A stretch of DNA of 64,000 bases, taken from Lachnospiraceae bacterium (GTDB lineage: Bacteria > Bacillota > Clostridia > Lachnospirales > Lachnospiraceae). A model generated the notes under the pieces. It searched no databases. It was not told the DNA's origin and saw only the letters and a program-made list of their open reading frames with translations. The position numbers were made by a program, and so were the translations under genes. Shown here in pieces: positions 19,104 through 28,700 of this stretch. The first letter of the stretch is position 1. Each line of letters opens with the position of its first letter. Where the stretch lies: NCBI GenBank assembly GCA_015057275.1, contig SVEO01000005.1, forward strand, positions 1-64,000, in the 5' to 3' direction.

Positions 19104-20354
19104 TTATTTTTCGTTTGGCAATAGGACAATTCCGGCTTTTTCCGGTGTTGGAAAAATATTTGCAAAGCGTTGTGACTGCACCAGCCGGTATAAATAATCG
19201 CTACGCAAAGTCGTATTCCACTGTGCATATTCTGCACTGTCCGTCGCGAAAATCTTTTTGCCGTCAGCCGGTTTTGCCAACAATGGCAATGTGCCGGACT
19301 CCTTAATTTCCGACAGCAACGCGCCGGAATCTTTGCGGAATCCGAGTAACGGAAGGTATGCCGGGAACACCGCTGCGTCATTTTTTAAGCCGAGGATACA
19401 GTGCAAAATGCTGCGCTGCACGGTAGCAAGCGGAAACTGCTTCGTATGAACCATTTGGCAAAATTCTTCATAAGAAGTGAACTCCTTGCGCATGCGGTAA
19501 ATGCGGCGATACAAATCTTCGGAGCAGTCAAAACAGTTATTTTCTGCTGGCAAAGAAAGCAGAGTATGCCCGAGTACCAGCGAGAAATCATTCGGGAAAA
19601 TAGGGAATGATTTATTGTAGTGCGGCTGATAAAAATCGTATAAATCTGAGGAAATAGAATTCCTTAATACCGCATAGGAATCACCCGTTTCCAAAGCATT
19701 GCGAAAAGCAGTAGCAGAAATGTAACGATTTTTGCTGTCGTCATTTTCTATGTTATTTACATTCAGTGTGGCATCGTGATAATTACCAAGACGCTTAACA
19801 GCTATCGGAATCATCTGAGAATTCAGACGCTTGATTTCTTTCAAATATTCGATGGCAAGCGTGTTGTTCGGGGTATCAACGAGCGACGCACATTCTGCTC
19901 CCAAATGCTTGAAAAGTGCCTCTTTTCGCGCAAGTGGATAGGAGAAACCAGCTTTCATAAACTGCTGAAAATCTGCCTGATAAGCTGCTGGTTCATCAAG
20001 AAGAAACTCGGCGGTGCGAGTAAGTAATGTTAAATCATCCGTCTCGCAGCCGAAACTCAAATAATCAACAACACCCAGCGCAGATAAAAGTGCAACAGCA
20101 CCACGCGCAAAATAAGATGCACCTCCGGTGGCGGCTGGGACCGGAAGTTCAAATACAGCGTCGGCACCATGTAATAAAGCTGCTTCCGTACGCAGATGCT
20201 TCTCCATCACTGCCGGCAGACCGCGCTGCACGAAATTGCCGCTCATTACAATGACAACGTAGTCTGCACCGGTCAATTCTTTCGTTTTTCTGATTTGATA
20301 TGCATGCCCGTCGTGAAACGGGTTGTATTCTGCGATAATTCCTGCAACTTTCAT
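19104..20354 (-). CDS. tmcAL: tRNA(Met) cytidine acetate ligase (nucleotidyltransferase family)
   Basis: MKVAGIIAEYNPFHDGHAYQIRKTKE. The upstream N-terminal extension in the ORF track comes from the 45-bp repeats and is not credible. Confidence 0.88.
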   Translation of the reverse strand: MKVAGIIAEYNPFHDGHAYQIRKTKELTGADYVVIVMSGNFVQRGLPAVMEKHLRTEAALLHGADAVFELPVPAATGGASYFARGAVALLSALGVVDYLSFGCETDDLTLLTRTAEFLLDEPAAYQADFQQFMKAGFSYPLARKEALFKHLGAECASLVDTPNNTLAIEYLKEIKRLNSQMIPIAVKRLGNYHDATLNVNNIENDDSKNRYISATAFRNALETGDSYAVLRNSISSDLYDFYQPHYNKSFPIFPNDFSLVLGHTLLSLPAENNCFDCSEDLYRRIYRMRKEFTSYEEFCQMVHTKQFPLATVQRSILHCILGLKNDAAVFPAYLPLLGFRKDSGALLSEIKESGTLPLLAKPADGKKIFATDSAEYAQWNTTLRSDYLYRLVQSQRFANIFPTPEKAGIVLLPNEK

Positions 20355-20373
20355 AGTGTGCTCCCATAATAAT

Positions 20374-20494
20374 GATAAAACCGGCTGCTTTGTCGCTTCG
20401 CGACGCAAGCCTATAAGTGATACAACCGGCTGCTTTGTCGCTTCGCGACGCAAGCCTATAAGTGATACAACCGGCTGCTTCGTCGCTTCGCGAC
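20374..20494 (-). repeat. 45-bp tandem direct repeat, 2 full copies plus one 31-bp partial copy
   Basis: GATAMAACCGGCTGCTTTGTCGCTTCGCGACGCAAGCCTATAAGT at 20374-20418 and 20419-20463; partial copy at 20464-20494. Confidence 0.95.
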
Positions 20495-20622
20495 TCTCAC
20501 AGCCGCATCATTCGCAACTCCATGCTGACGCATTACGTTGCTCATGATGGACATTCGTCAGATAAAAACAATTTCTCGTGCAAGCACGGAAATCGTTTTT
20601 ACCTTCCTCATTGTTGTATCAC
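20462..20622 (-). ncRNA. Candidate structured RNA leader, family 2 copy 1 (multi-branch junction), upstream of tmcAL
   Basis: Closing helix GTGATACAAC/GTTGTATCAC; three internal helices with the architecture of 63384-63540. Confidence 0.72.
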
Positions 20623-20663
20623 AAAAAGTACAATAAATCTACTATTTTACGGAAAAATTATCC

Positions 20664-20692
20664 TTGTAAACTTTGTTTGATGGGTTTATAAT
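20664..20692 (+). promoter_or_regulatory. Predicted pta promoter (TTGTAA, 17 nt spacer, TATAAT)
   Basis: Direct match at 20664-20669 and 20687-20692. Confidence 0.6.
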
Positions 20693-20729
20693 GAATCAAT
20701 AAATACATACGTAAAGGGGGCCAAACAAA

Positions 20730-21725
20730 ATGGCATTTATCGATGAGATTAAAGCAAAAGCAAGAGAGTGCAAGAAAACAATTGTATTGCCGGAGTCTAT
20801 GGACAAGAGAACATTCGCGGCAGCTGCAAATGTATTGGCAGAAGGTGTTGCTGACCTGATTATTATCGGGACACCGGAAGAAGTTGCGGCAAACAGCGAA
20901 GGCTACGATATTTCCGCCGCTACGATTATAAATCCGTTCGAATCCGAGAAGACGCAGGTTTATGTGGATGCACTCGTTGAATTAAGAAAGAGCAAAGGCA
21001 TGACAGCAGAGCAGGCATATACATTATTGACCACAGACTATATGTATTATGCATGCATGATGGTAAAGCTTGGTGATGCAGACGGCGTTGTTTCCGGCGC
21101 TTGCCATTCCACAGCAAATACATTAAGACCATCTTTACAGATTTTAAAGACAAAGCCGGGCACAAAGTTAGTTTCTTCTTTCTTCATTATGGTAGTTCCG
21201 GATTGCGAGTACGGTGCAAACGGCACATTTGTATTCTCCGATTGCGGTCTTTGCCAGAACCCGACCAGCGAAGAGTTAGCGGCGATTGCAGCGTCCTCCG
21301 CAGAGTCCTTCAAGTCTTTAGTTGGAGAAGAACCATTGGTTGCTATGTTATCCCATTCTTCCAAGGGTAGCGCGAAGCATGCGGATATCGACAAGGTGAC
21401 CGCAGCAGTTGCTATCGCTCACGAACAGTATCCGGACATCAAGTTGGACGGCGAATTACAGCTTGACGCAGCTATCGTTCCGGAAATTGGTGCATCCAAG
21501 GCTCCGGGCAGCGATGTAGCAGGTAAGGCAAATGTTTTAGTATTCCCTGACTTAGATGCAGGTAATATCGGTTACAAGTTAGTGCAGAGACTGGCGAAAG
21601 CAGAAGCTTACGGTCCGATGTGTCAGGGCATTGCAAAGCCGGTAAATGACCTGTCCAGAGGCTGCAGTGCGGCAGATATCGAAGGCGTAATCGCATTTAC
21701 AGCAGTACAGGCACAGATGATGTAA
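20730..21725 (+). CDS. pta: Phosphate acetyltransferase
   Basis: Pta family; adjacent to ackA. Confidence 0.96.
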   Translation: MAFIDEIKAKARECKKTIVLPESMDKRTFAAAANVLAEGVADLIIIGTPEEVAANSEGYDISAATIINPFESEKTQVYVDALVELRKSKGMTAEQAYTLLTTDYMYYACMMVKLGDADGVVSGACHSTANTLRPSLQILKTKPGTKLVSSFFIMVVPDCEYGANGTFVFSDCGLCQNPTSEELAAIAASSAESFKSLVGEEPLVAMLSHSSKGSAKHADIDKVTAAVAIAHEQYPDIKLDGELQLDAAIVPEIGASKAPGSDVAGKANVLVFPDLDAGNIGYKLVQRLAKAEAYGPMCQGIAKPVNDLSRGCSAADIEGVIAFTAVQAQMM

Positions 21726-21803
21726 TTACTTTTATACATTATTTTATTATAAACGGCTGCAAGGAATTGCGGCTGATGCCTCATAAGGCAGAAAGGATAA
21801 GCA

Positions 21804-22994
21804 ATGAATATTTTAGTTATTAACTGCGGAAGCTCTTCTTTAAAGTTCCAGTTGATTAACTCGGATTCCGAAGAAGTATTGGCAAAGGGTATTTGCGAGA
21901 GAATCGGAATTGAAGGTTCCCGTATTGTATATCAGCCACAGGGCGGCGAGAAGGAGACAATCGAATCTCCGATGCCAAACCACACACAGGCGATTCAGCT
22001 TGTGATTGATTCTTTGATGAATGAAAAGACAGGCGTAATTAAGAGCCTCGACGAAATCGGCGCAATCGGTCACCGTGTGGTACATGGTGGTGAGAAGTTT
22101 GCATCTTCTACATTACTGACAGAAGATGTTTTGGCAGCAATTGAAGAATGCAACGACCTTGCACCACTGCATAACCCGGCAAACTTAATTGGTATCAACG
22201 CTTGTAAGGAACTGATGCCGAACACACCGATGGTCGGTGTCTTTGATACTGCATTCCATCAGACAATGCCGGAAAAGGCTTATATCTACGGACTTCCGTA
22301 TGAATATTACCAGAAGTATAAAGTTCGTCGTTACGGTTTCCACGGCACATCTCACAGTTATGTTTCCAAAAAGGCAACAGAAATTGTTGGCAAGCCATAC
22401 GACAGCTTAAAGACCATTGTTTGCCATTTAGGTAACGGTGCAAGTATTTCTGCAGTTATGAACGGCAAGTCTGTTGATACTTCCATGGGCTTGACACCAT
22501 TAGAAGGTTTAATCATGGGTACACGTTCCGGTGATATCGATCCGGCCATCATGGAATTCATCATGAAAAAGGAAAATCTTGATATCGATGGTATGATGAA
22601 CGTATTAAATAAGAAGTCCGGTGTTCAGGGGATGAGTGGTTTAACATCTGACTTTCGTGACATCAATGCAGGCATCGCAGCAGGAAATGAAAGAGCTGTG
22701 ATGGCAATGGATGCATTCTGCTACCGCGTTGCCAAGTATGTCGGTGCTTATGTGGCGGCTATGAATGGTGTTGACGTAATTGCTTTTACAGCCGGTGTTG
22801 GTGAAAATGACGGCGTTGTTCGCGGCAAGGTTTGCGAATACTTAGGATATCTTGGCATTACTATGGACGCGGAAGCGAACAAGGTTCGCGGTGAAGAAAG
22901 AGTTATTTCCACACCGGATTCCAAGGTTAAGGTTTGCGTTATCCCAACAAACGAAGAACTTGCGATTGCAAGAGAAACAAGAGCTCTCGTATAG
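21804..22994 (+). CDS. ackA: Acetate kinase
   Basis: [18 protein letters not shown]. Confidence 0.97.
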   Translation: MNILVINCGSSSLKFQLINSDSEEVLAKGICERIGIEGSRIVYQPQGGEKETIESPMPNHTQAIQLVIDSLMNEKTGVIKSLDEIGAIGHRVVHGGEKFASSTLLTEDVLAAIEECNDLAPLHNPANLIGINACKELMPNTPMVGVFDTAFHQTMPEKAYIYGLPYEYYQKYKVRRYGFHGTSHSYVSKKATEIVGKPYDSLKTIVCHLGNGASISAVMNGKSVDTSMGLTPLEGLIMGTRSGDIDPAIMEFIMKKENLDIDGMMNVLNKKSGVQGMSGLTSDFRDINAGIAAGNERAVMAMDAFCYRVAKYVGAYVAAMNGVDVIAFTAGVGENDGVVRGKVCEYLGYLGITMDAEANKVRGEERVISTPDSKVKVCVIPTNEELAIARETRALV

Positions 22995-23054
22995 AAAAAA
23001 ATTGCATGGGCATACTACCTAATAATTTCTAATATGAAGTTTTAGGAGGTGCCC

Positions 23055-23324
23055 ATGTTAGAATTTAAATATGAAATAGAAGATCCAAGCGGTATTCATG
23101 CCCGGGCGGCTGGACTCTTTGTGCGGGAGGCGGTAAAGCATCCATGTGCCATTCATGTGATGTACGGCAAACGTGAGGTTGACGGCAAAAGCCTGCTCGC
23201 CCTTATGGGAATGAAAGTGCCGTGTGGCGAAACGTTGTGCATTCGCATCGACGGTAAATCGCAGGAGGAAGAAGAAGCAACAAAAGCTGAGTTGCTTCGC
23301 ATTCTTCAGCAAAGCCGCGTTTAG
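23055..23324 (+). CDS. HPr-family phosphocarrier-like protein
   Basis: GIHARAAG resembles the HPr His site; GKSLLALMGMKV resembles the regulatory Ser region. Confidence 0.85.
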   Translation: MLEFKYEIEDPSGIHARAAGLFVREAVKHPCAIHVMYGKREVDGKSLLALMGMKVPCGETLCIRIDGKSQEEEEATKAELLRILQQSRV

Positions 23325-23376
23325 TTCGCTCGGAAAAGATTCTGCAAAAAATCTTGGTAAAAGTTAAAATTTGTAA

Positions 23377-23405
23377 TTGACAAATGCTTGACACCTATGT
23401 ATAAT
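23377..23405 (+). promoter_or_regulatory. Predicted rpmF promoter (TTGACA, 17 nt spacer, TATAAT)
   Basis: Perfect sigma-A consensus hexamers with 17 bp spacing. Confidence 0.8.
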
Positions 23406-23449
23406 TACAAAGGTTTGTTTAAAATACCGAAATGAGGAGGTGTAAGACT

Positions 23450-23632
23450 ATGTCTATTTGTCCAAAGAATAAGTCTTCCAAGGGAAGAAGAGATAAGAGA
23501 AGAGCAAACTGGAAAATGAGCGCTCCGAGCCTTTGCACATGCAGCAAGTGTGGCGCATTAATGATGCCTCACAGAGTTTGCAAAGCTTGCGGTTCCTACA
23601 ATAAGAAGGAAATCATCAAGGTTGAAGCATAA
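23450..23632 (+). CDS. rpmF: 50S ribosomal protein L32
   Basis: MSICPKNKSSKGRRDKRRANWKM and CxxC zinc motifs. Confidence 0.96.
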   Translation: MSICPKNKSSKGRRDKRRANWKMSAPSLCTCSKCGALMMPHRVCKACGSYNKKEIIKVEA

Positions 23633-23660
23633 TAATAGCTATTGACTAGTTAAAATGAAG

Positions 23661-23689
23661 AGGACAAGTCCGACGACTTGTCCTTTTTT
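23661..23689 (+). terminator. Intrinsic terminator after rpmF
   Basis: AGGACAAGTC-cgac-GACTTGTCCTTTTTT. Confidence 0.9.
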
Positions 23690-23718
23690 AAATACGAGTA
23701 GGTGTTTTGGAGGTGTTT

Positions 23719-24720
23719 ATGGAAGAAAAAGTAATCATTGCTGTTGATGCGATGGGTGGGGATAATGCACCGTTTGAAATCGTCAAAGGTGCAGTAGAAG
23801 CGGTAAATGAATCGACCGAGATTGTAATTAAGCTATGTGGGAAGGAAAAAGAAATCGAGGAAGTTCTCAAACAGTATACATATGACAGCGAGCGCCTTGA
23901 GATTGTAAATTGTGAAGAAGTGATTGCGACTGACGAACATCCGGTTCAGGCGGTGCGTACAAAGAAGAATTCTTCCCTCGTAGTATCTATGAATATGGTA
24001 AGAAAAGGTGAGGCAGATGCACTTGTATCGGCCGGTAATTCCGGTGCTGTGTTAGTTGGCGGTCAGATTATCGTTGGCAGATTAAAAGGCGTGGAGCGTC
24101 CGCCGTTTGCACCATTGCTACCGACGACAAAGGGCGTATCTTTATTGCTTGACTCGGGTGCAAATGTCGATGCAAGACCGTCACATCTTGTACAGTTTGC
24201 AAAGATTGGCTCTATTTATATGGAAAATGTTGTCGGCGTAAAGAATCCGCGCGTGGCAATCGTAAATATCGGTGCTGAGGAAGAAAAGGGGAACCAGCTT
24301 GTGAAAGAAACAATGCCGCTGTTGAAAGAATGCACAGACATTAATTTCATCGGCAGTATTGAAGCGAGAGATATTCCGTTTGGTTATGCCGACGTTATTG
24401 TTTGCGAGGCGTTTGTCGGCAATGTTATTTTGAAACTGTTTGAGGGCGTTGGATCCGCACTGATTTCCGAAGTAAAAAAAGGTATGATGACGAGTCTGCG
24501 CAGCAAAATCGGCGCACTGCTCGTGAAGCCGGCATTAAAGCAGACATTAAAGAAGTTCCAGACGGAAGAGCATGGCGGAGCACCGCTGCTTGGTTGCAAG
24601 GGGTTGGTAGTGAAGACGCATGGTAACTCTAAGGCTACCGAAGTTAAGAACTCCATTCTGCAGTGTGTACAGTTTAAAAAGCAGAAGATTAACGAGAAGA
24701 TTCAAGAACATCTGGCATAA
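23719..24720 (+). CDS. plsX: Phosphate acyltransferase PlsX
   Basis: IIAVDAMGGDNAP; synteny with rpmF and acpP. Confidence 0.96.
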   Translation: MEEKVIIAVDAMGGDNAPFEIVKGAVEAVNESTEIVIKLCGKEKEIEEVLKQYTYDSERLEIVNCEEVIATDEHPVQAVRTKKNSSLVVSMNMVRKGEADALVSAGNSGAVLVGGQIIVGRLKGVERPPFAPLLPTTKGVSLLLDSGANVDARPSHLVQFAKIGSIYMENVVGVKNPRVAIVNIGAEEEKGNQLVKETMPLLKECTDINFIGSIEARDIPFGYADVIVCEAFVGNVILKLFEGVGSALISEVKKGMMTSLRSKIGALLVKPALKQTLKKFQTEEHGGAPLLGCKGLVVKTHGNSKATEVKNSILQCVQFKKQKINEKIQEHLA

Positions 24721-24740
24721 ATAAGAAGAAAGAGGTAGTC

Positions 24741-24971
24741 ATGGAATTTGAAAAGATTCGTGCGATTGTCGCACAAGTGTTAAATATAGATGCCGATATG
24801 ATTACATCGGAAACGAAATTTGAGGACGATTTGGGAGCAGATTCGCTCGACTTGTTTCAGATTATTACGGAGATTGAGATGGAATTTTCAATTTCCATTG
24901 CTCCGGAAGCGGCGGAAGGTATTGTTACCATTGGAGATGCCGTGGAAGCGCTGAATCATCCGAATATATAA
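24741..24971 (+). CDS. acpP: Acyl carrier protein
   Basis: DLGADSLDLFQI phosphopantetheine site. Confidence 0.95.
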   Translation: MEFEKIRAIVAQVLNIDADMITSETKFEDDLGADSLDLFQIITEIEMEFSISIAPEAAEGIVTIGDAVEALNHPNI

Positions 24972-24981
24972 TGAAAATGCT

Positions 24982-25016
24982 GATGGGAAAGGCCGGGAGA
25001 GCGGGTCTTTCCTATC
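24982..25016 (+). promoter_or_regulatory. 13-bp RNA hairpin in the acpP-rnc intergenic region
   Basis: GATGGGAAAGGCC / GGTCTTTCCTATC, with 2 G-U pairs that only form in the + transcript. Confidence 0.75.
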
Positions 25017-25044
25017 ATAAAAATATAATTAAGAGGATACAAAG

Positions 25045-25740
25045 ATGGTTGATGTTAAGTTAGAAGATTTAGAAAAAAGTATCCATTATGAATTTAAGGA
25101 TAAAAATTTGCTGAAAACAGCGTTGACCCACAGTTCCTACGCCAATGAAATCCGTGGCAAAAAGGTTGTGTGCAATGAGCGCATGGAGTTTTTGGGGGAC
25201 GCGGTTTTGGAACTGGCTTCCAGTGAATTTTTATTTTTAACCCATGAGGATATGCCGGAAGGTGCGATGACAAAGCTGCGTGCCAGCATTGTATGTGAGC
25301 CAACGCTGGCGATTTGTGCCAGAGAAATTTGTTTAGGCGATTATTTGCTCCTCGGCAAAGGAGAAGACCGCACTGGCGGACGAAGCAAAGATTCGCTTGT
25401 CTCGGATGCACTCGAGGCATTAATTGGTGCGATTTATTTAGATGGAGGACTTGCGCCGGCAAAGCGGTTTGTTCACACCTTTGTGTTAAATGATATTGAG
25501 CGCAAGAAGCTTTTCTACGACGCAAAAACAATTTTGCAGGAAAAAGTGCAGGCTAAATATCATGTGGAAATCCACTATCAGTTACTAGAGGAAATGGGAC
25601 CGGACCATGATAAGTCGTTTCAAGTGGCGGCGATGCTTCATGACCGAGCGATTGGCATTGGCACCGGCAAGACAAAGAAAGCAGCGGAACAGCAGGCAGC
25701 TTATCAGGCACTCACCGATGTAAATTCAGAGTTTATCTAA
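25045..25740 (+). CDS. rnc: Ribonuclease III
   Basis: NERMEFLGDAVLEL signature; C-terminal dsRBD. Confidence 0.97.
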   Translation: MVDVKLEDLEKSIHYEFKDKNLLKTALTHSSYANEIRGKKVVCNERMEFLGDAVLELASSEFLFLTHEDMPEGAMTKLRASIVCEPTLAICAREICLGDYLLLGKGEDRTGGRSKDSLVSDALEALIGAIYLDGGLAPAKRFVHTFVLNDIERKKLFYDAKTILQEKVQAKYHVEIHYQLLEEMGPDHDKSFQVAAMLHDRAIGIGTGKTKKAAEQQAAYQALTDVNSEFI

Positions 25741-25756
25741 GAAAATCGAGGTAGAT

Positions 25757-28700
25757 ATGTATTTAAAAAGTATAGAAATTCAGGGATTTAAGTCCTTTGC
25801 TAATAAACTTGTATTTGAATTTCATAATGGTATTACAGGTATTGTTGGACCGAATGGCAGCGGTAAGAGTAACGTTGCAGATGCAGTACGTTGGGTACTC
25901 GGTGAGCAAAAAGTAAAGCAGTTGCGCGGCTCCAAAATGGAGGATGTTATTTTCGCCGGTACGGAGAATCGTAAGCCGCTCGGATTTGCTTATGTTGCCA
26001 TTACACTTGACAATAAAGATCACAAGTTAAATGTTGATTATGATGAAATTACAGTTTCGCGTCGTTTGTTCCGCTCCGGTGAGAGTGAGTATAAAATCAA
26101 CGGCGCTATTTGTCGTTTGCGCGACATTCAGGAACTGTTTTATGATACCGGTATTGGTAAAGAGGGTTATTCCATTATCGGACAGGGCCAGATTGATAAG
26201 ATTTTGAGTGGAAAAGCGGAAGAACGTCGTGAGTTGTTTGATGAAGCGGCTGGTATCGTAAAGTTTAAGCGCCGTAAGCTCGTAGCGATGAAGAAATTGG
26301 ATAATGAGAGGGCAAATCTTGCCAGAGTGAGTGATATTTTATCTGAGTTAGAACGTCAGGTAAAGCCACTCGAACGCCAGTCTGAGACAGCAAAGCAGTA
26401 TTTGAAACTGCGTGACGCCTTAAAGGAGCAGGATGTGAACTTGTTCCTTATGGATATGGAACAGATTCGCAGTCAGCTCGAAGAAATCGAGCGTAAGACG
26501 ACGGTGGCAACCGGGGATATGGCCGAAACAACCGCGGCATTTGAGGCGATTAAGCAGCAATATGAGCAGTTAGAAGCTATCATTGAAGAACATACCCGCT
26601 TATTGGAAGAAACAACCGCACAGAAAAATGAAGCGCAGTTAAATAAAGAAAAATTAATCAGTCAGATTCATTTACTGGAGGAACAGATTCGCTCGATTCG
26701 CAGCAATGATGAATTTTTAGGTGGCAGATTGGATGCCATCAAGCAGCAGATGGAAGAACGTACGACAGAGATTGAAAGTATTACCGCATCCAAAACTGCT
26801 TTAGAACAGGAGATTCAAGACGAAATTCGCAAGGAAGCAGATTTTACTTCACAGATTCATTTAAAAGAATCAGAAATCGAAGATTTGGAGTCTAAATTAG
26901 AAGAGAAAAAGTCCGATATTATCGTACTGATGAATGAAAAAGCGAATGTGCAGACGCAGATGGAGCGTTTTGACACGATGCTGGAGCAGATTTCCATGCG
27001 CAGAGAACAACTGCTTACGCAGTCGCAAAAGCAGGCTGAGGACAAGGAGATGCAGCGTCGTGAAATCGAAAAGCTGCAGAAAGAGCTTGATGAAATTAAC
27101 CAAATGATTGCGGATACAAAAGCGCAGTCCGATGAAAAGAGCGCACAGCAGAAAAAGCTTTCCGACCAGATGGAGGAATGCACAAAGAACCGCCAGCGCA
27201 ACCAAATGTTGTACCATCAGGAAAAATCCCGTCTTGAATCATTGAAGAACCTGACCGAGCGCTACGAAGGATACGGCGACAGTATCCGTCGTGTGATGGA
27301 GCAGAAAGATGCGAATGTCGGTATTATCGGTGTCGTGGCAGATATCATCAAGACTGAGAAGAAGTACGAGACGGCCATCGAGACCGCGCTTGGTGGAAAT
27401 ATTCAGAATATTGTTACTGACAATGCGAATACTGCAAAGAATTTAATTGAATTCCTCAAGAAAAATAAATATGGTCGTGCGACTTTCTTGCCATTGTCTA
27501 ACATTGCGAACCGTACCGGCTTTAATAATGAAGCTGTACTTGAGGAGCAGGGTGTTATTGGTCTGGCAAGCGACATTATAAAGATTAAGAAAGAATATGA
27601 GGCGATTGCAAAGTTCCTGCTCGGCAGAATTGTAGTCGTTGACCATATTGATAATGCGATTAAAATTAGCCGAAAATACCAGTATTCGCTGCGTATTGTA
27701 ACCTTGGAGGGTGAACTTTTAGCTCCGGGCGGTTCCATGAGCGGAGGCGCGTTTAAAAATAATTCCAACCTTCTCGGACGTCGTCGTGAAATCGAAGAAA
27801 TCGAACAGAAGTTAAAGAATATTAAGGCGGAAGGCGAAGCTTTGCAGAAGGAATTCTTAAAGCTGGAAGTTTACGTGCAGGGCATGAATGTCGAACTGGA
27901 AAAATGCAGACAGCTTATGCAGGAGCAGATGTTGTTGCAGAACACAGTGAAGATGAATCTGCAGGCATACGGTGACAAAGAAAAGGATATGACCGAGTCA
28001 TTAGAACATTCTCGCCGCGAGAGCGAAATGATGCAAGTGCAGTTAGAAAACCTGCGCTTTAGTACCGACGAGCTTTCCAAGCAGTTGAAGGACAAGGATG
28101 AGGAAAATACGTCGCTTGAAAAAGAAACGCTAGCTTTGGCAAAGCAGATTGAGGAGATGCGTGTTAAGCTCGAAGAAGAGAAAATGCAGGCGGAGGAACT
28201 TCGTTTGGCATTGTCTACTATGCGCCAGAAGTGCGATTATCTTGCAGAAACGAAGAATCGTTGTCTGACAGAGCTTGCAGAAGCAGAGGCAGAATGCCGC
28301 AGTATGACCGAGAGCAGTGCCGGTGCATCTGCAGAAATTGGCGAAAAAGAAAAGCAGATTGATGAGCTCACACAGACCGTGGCAGCAGCCGATGCAGAAA
28401 TTGAAAAACTGACCGCGCAGATTGCAAAATTGGGCGAGCAGAAAGAGTTACAGTCCAAGGAGCATAAGGAATTCTTCACAAAACGTGAGGAAATTTCGGA
28501 TCGTATGAACGTACTTGATAAAGAAATTTATCGTTTACAACATCAAAAAGAGAAGCAGGAGGAACAGCAAGAGAACCTTGCACATTATATGTGGAATGAG
28601 TACGAACTTACGTACAATCAGGCTCTTCCACTGAAGAATCCGGAACTTACCAACCACAGTGTATTGAAAAAGACGATTCGCGGCCTCAAAGATGAAATTA

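Noticed and set aside
20355-20453. N-terminal extension of TmcAL (MRREATKQPVVSLIGLRREATKQPV...)
   Set aside because: It is translation of the 45-bp tandem repeat; the conserved protein starts at MKVAGIIAEYNPFHDGH with its own SD.
20374-20494. Repeat array near tmcAL as a possible CRISPR
   Set aside because: Repeats are directly adjacent with no spacers, and are amplified parts of the neighbouring structured element.
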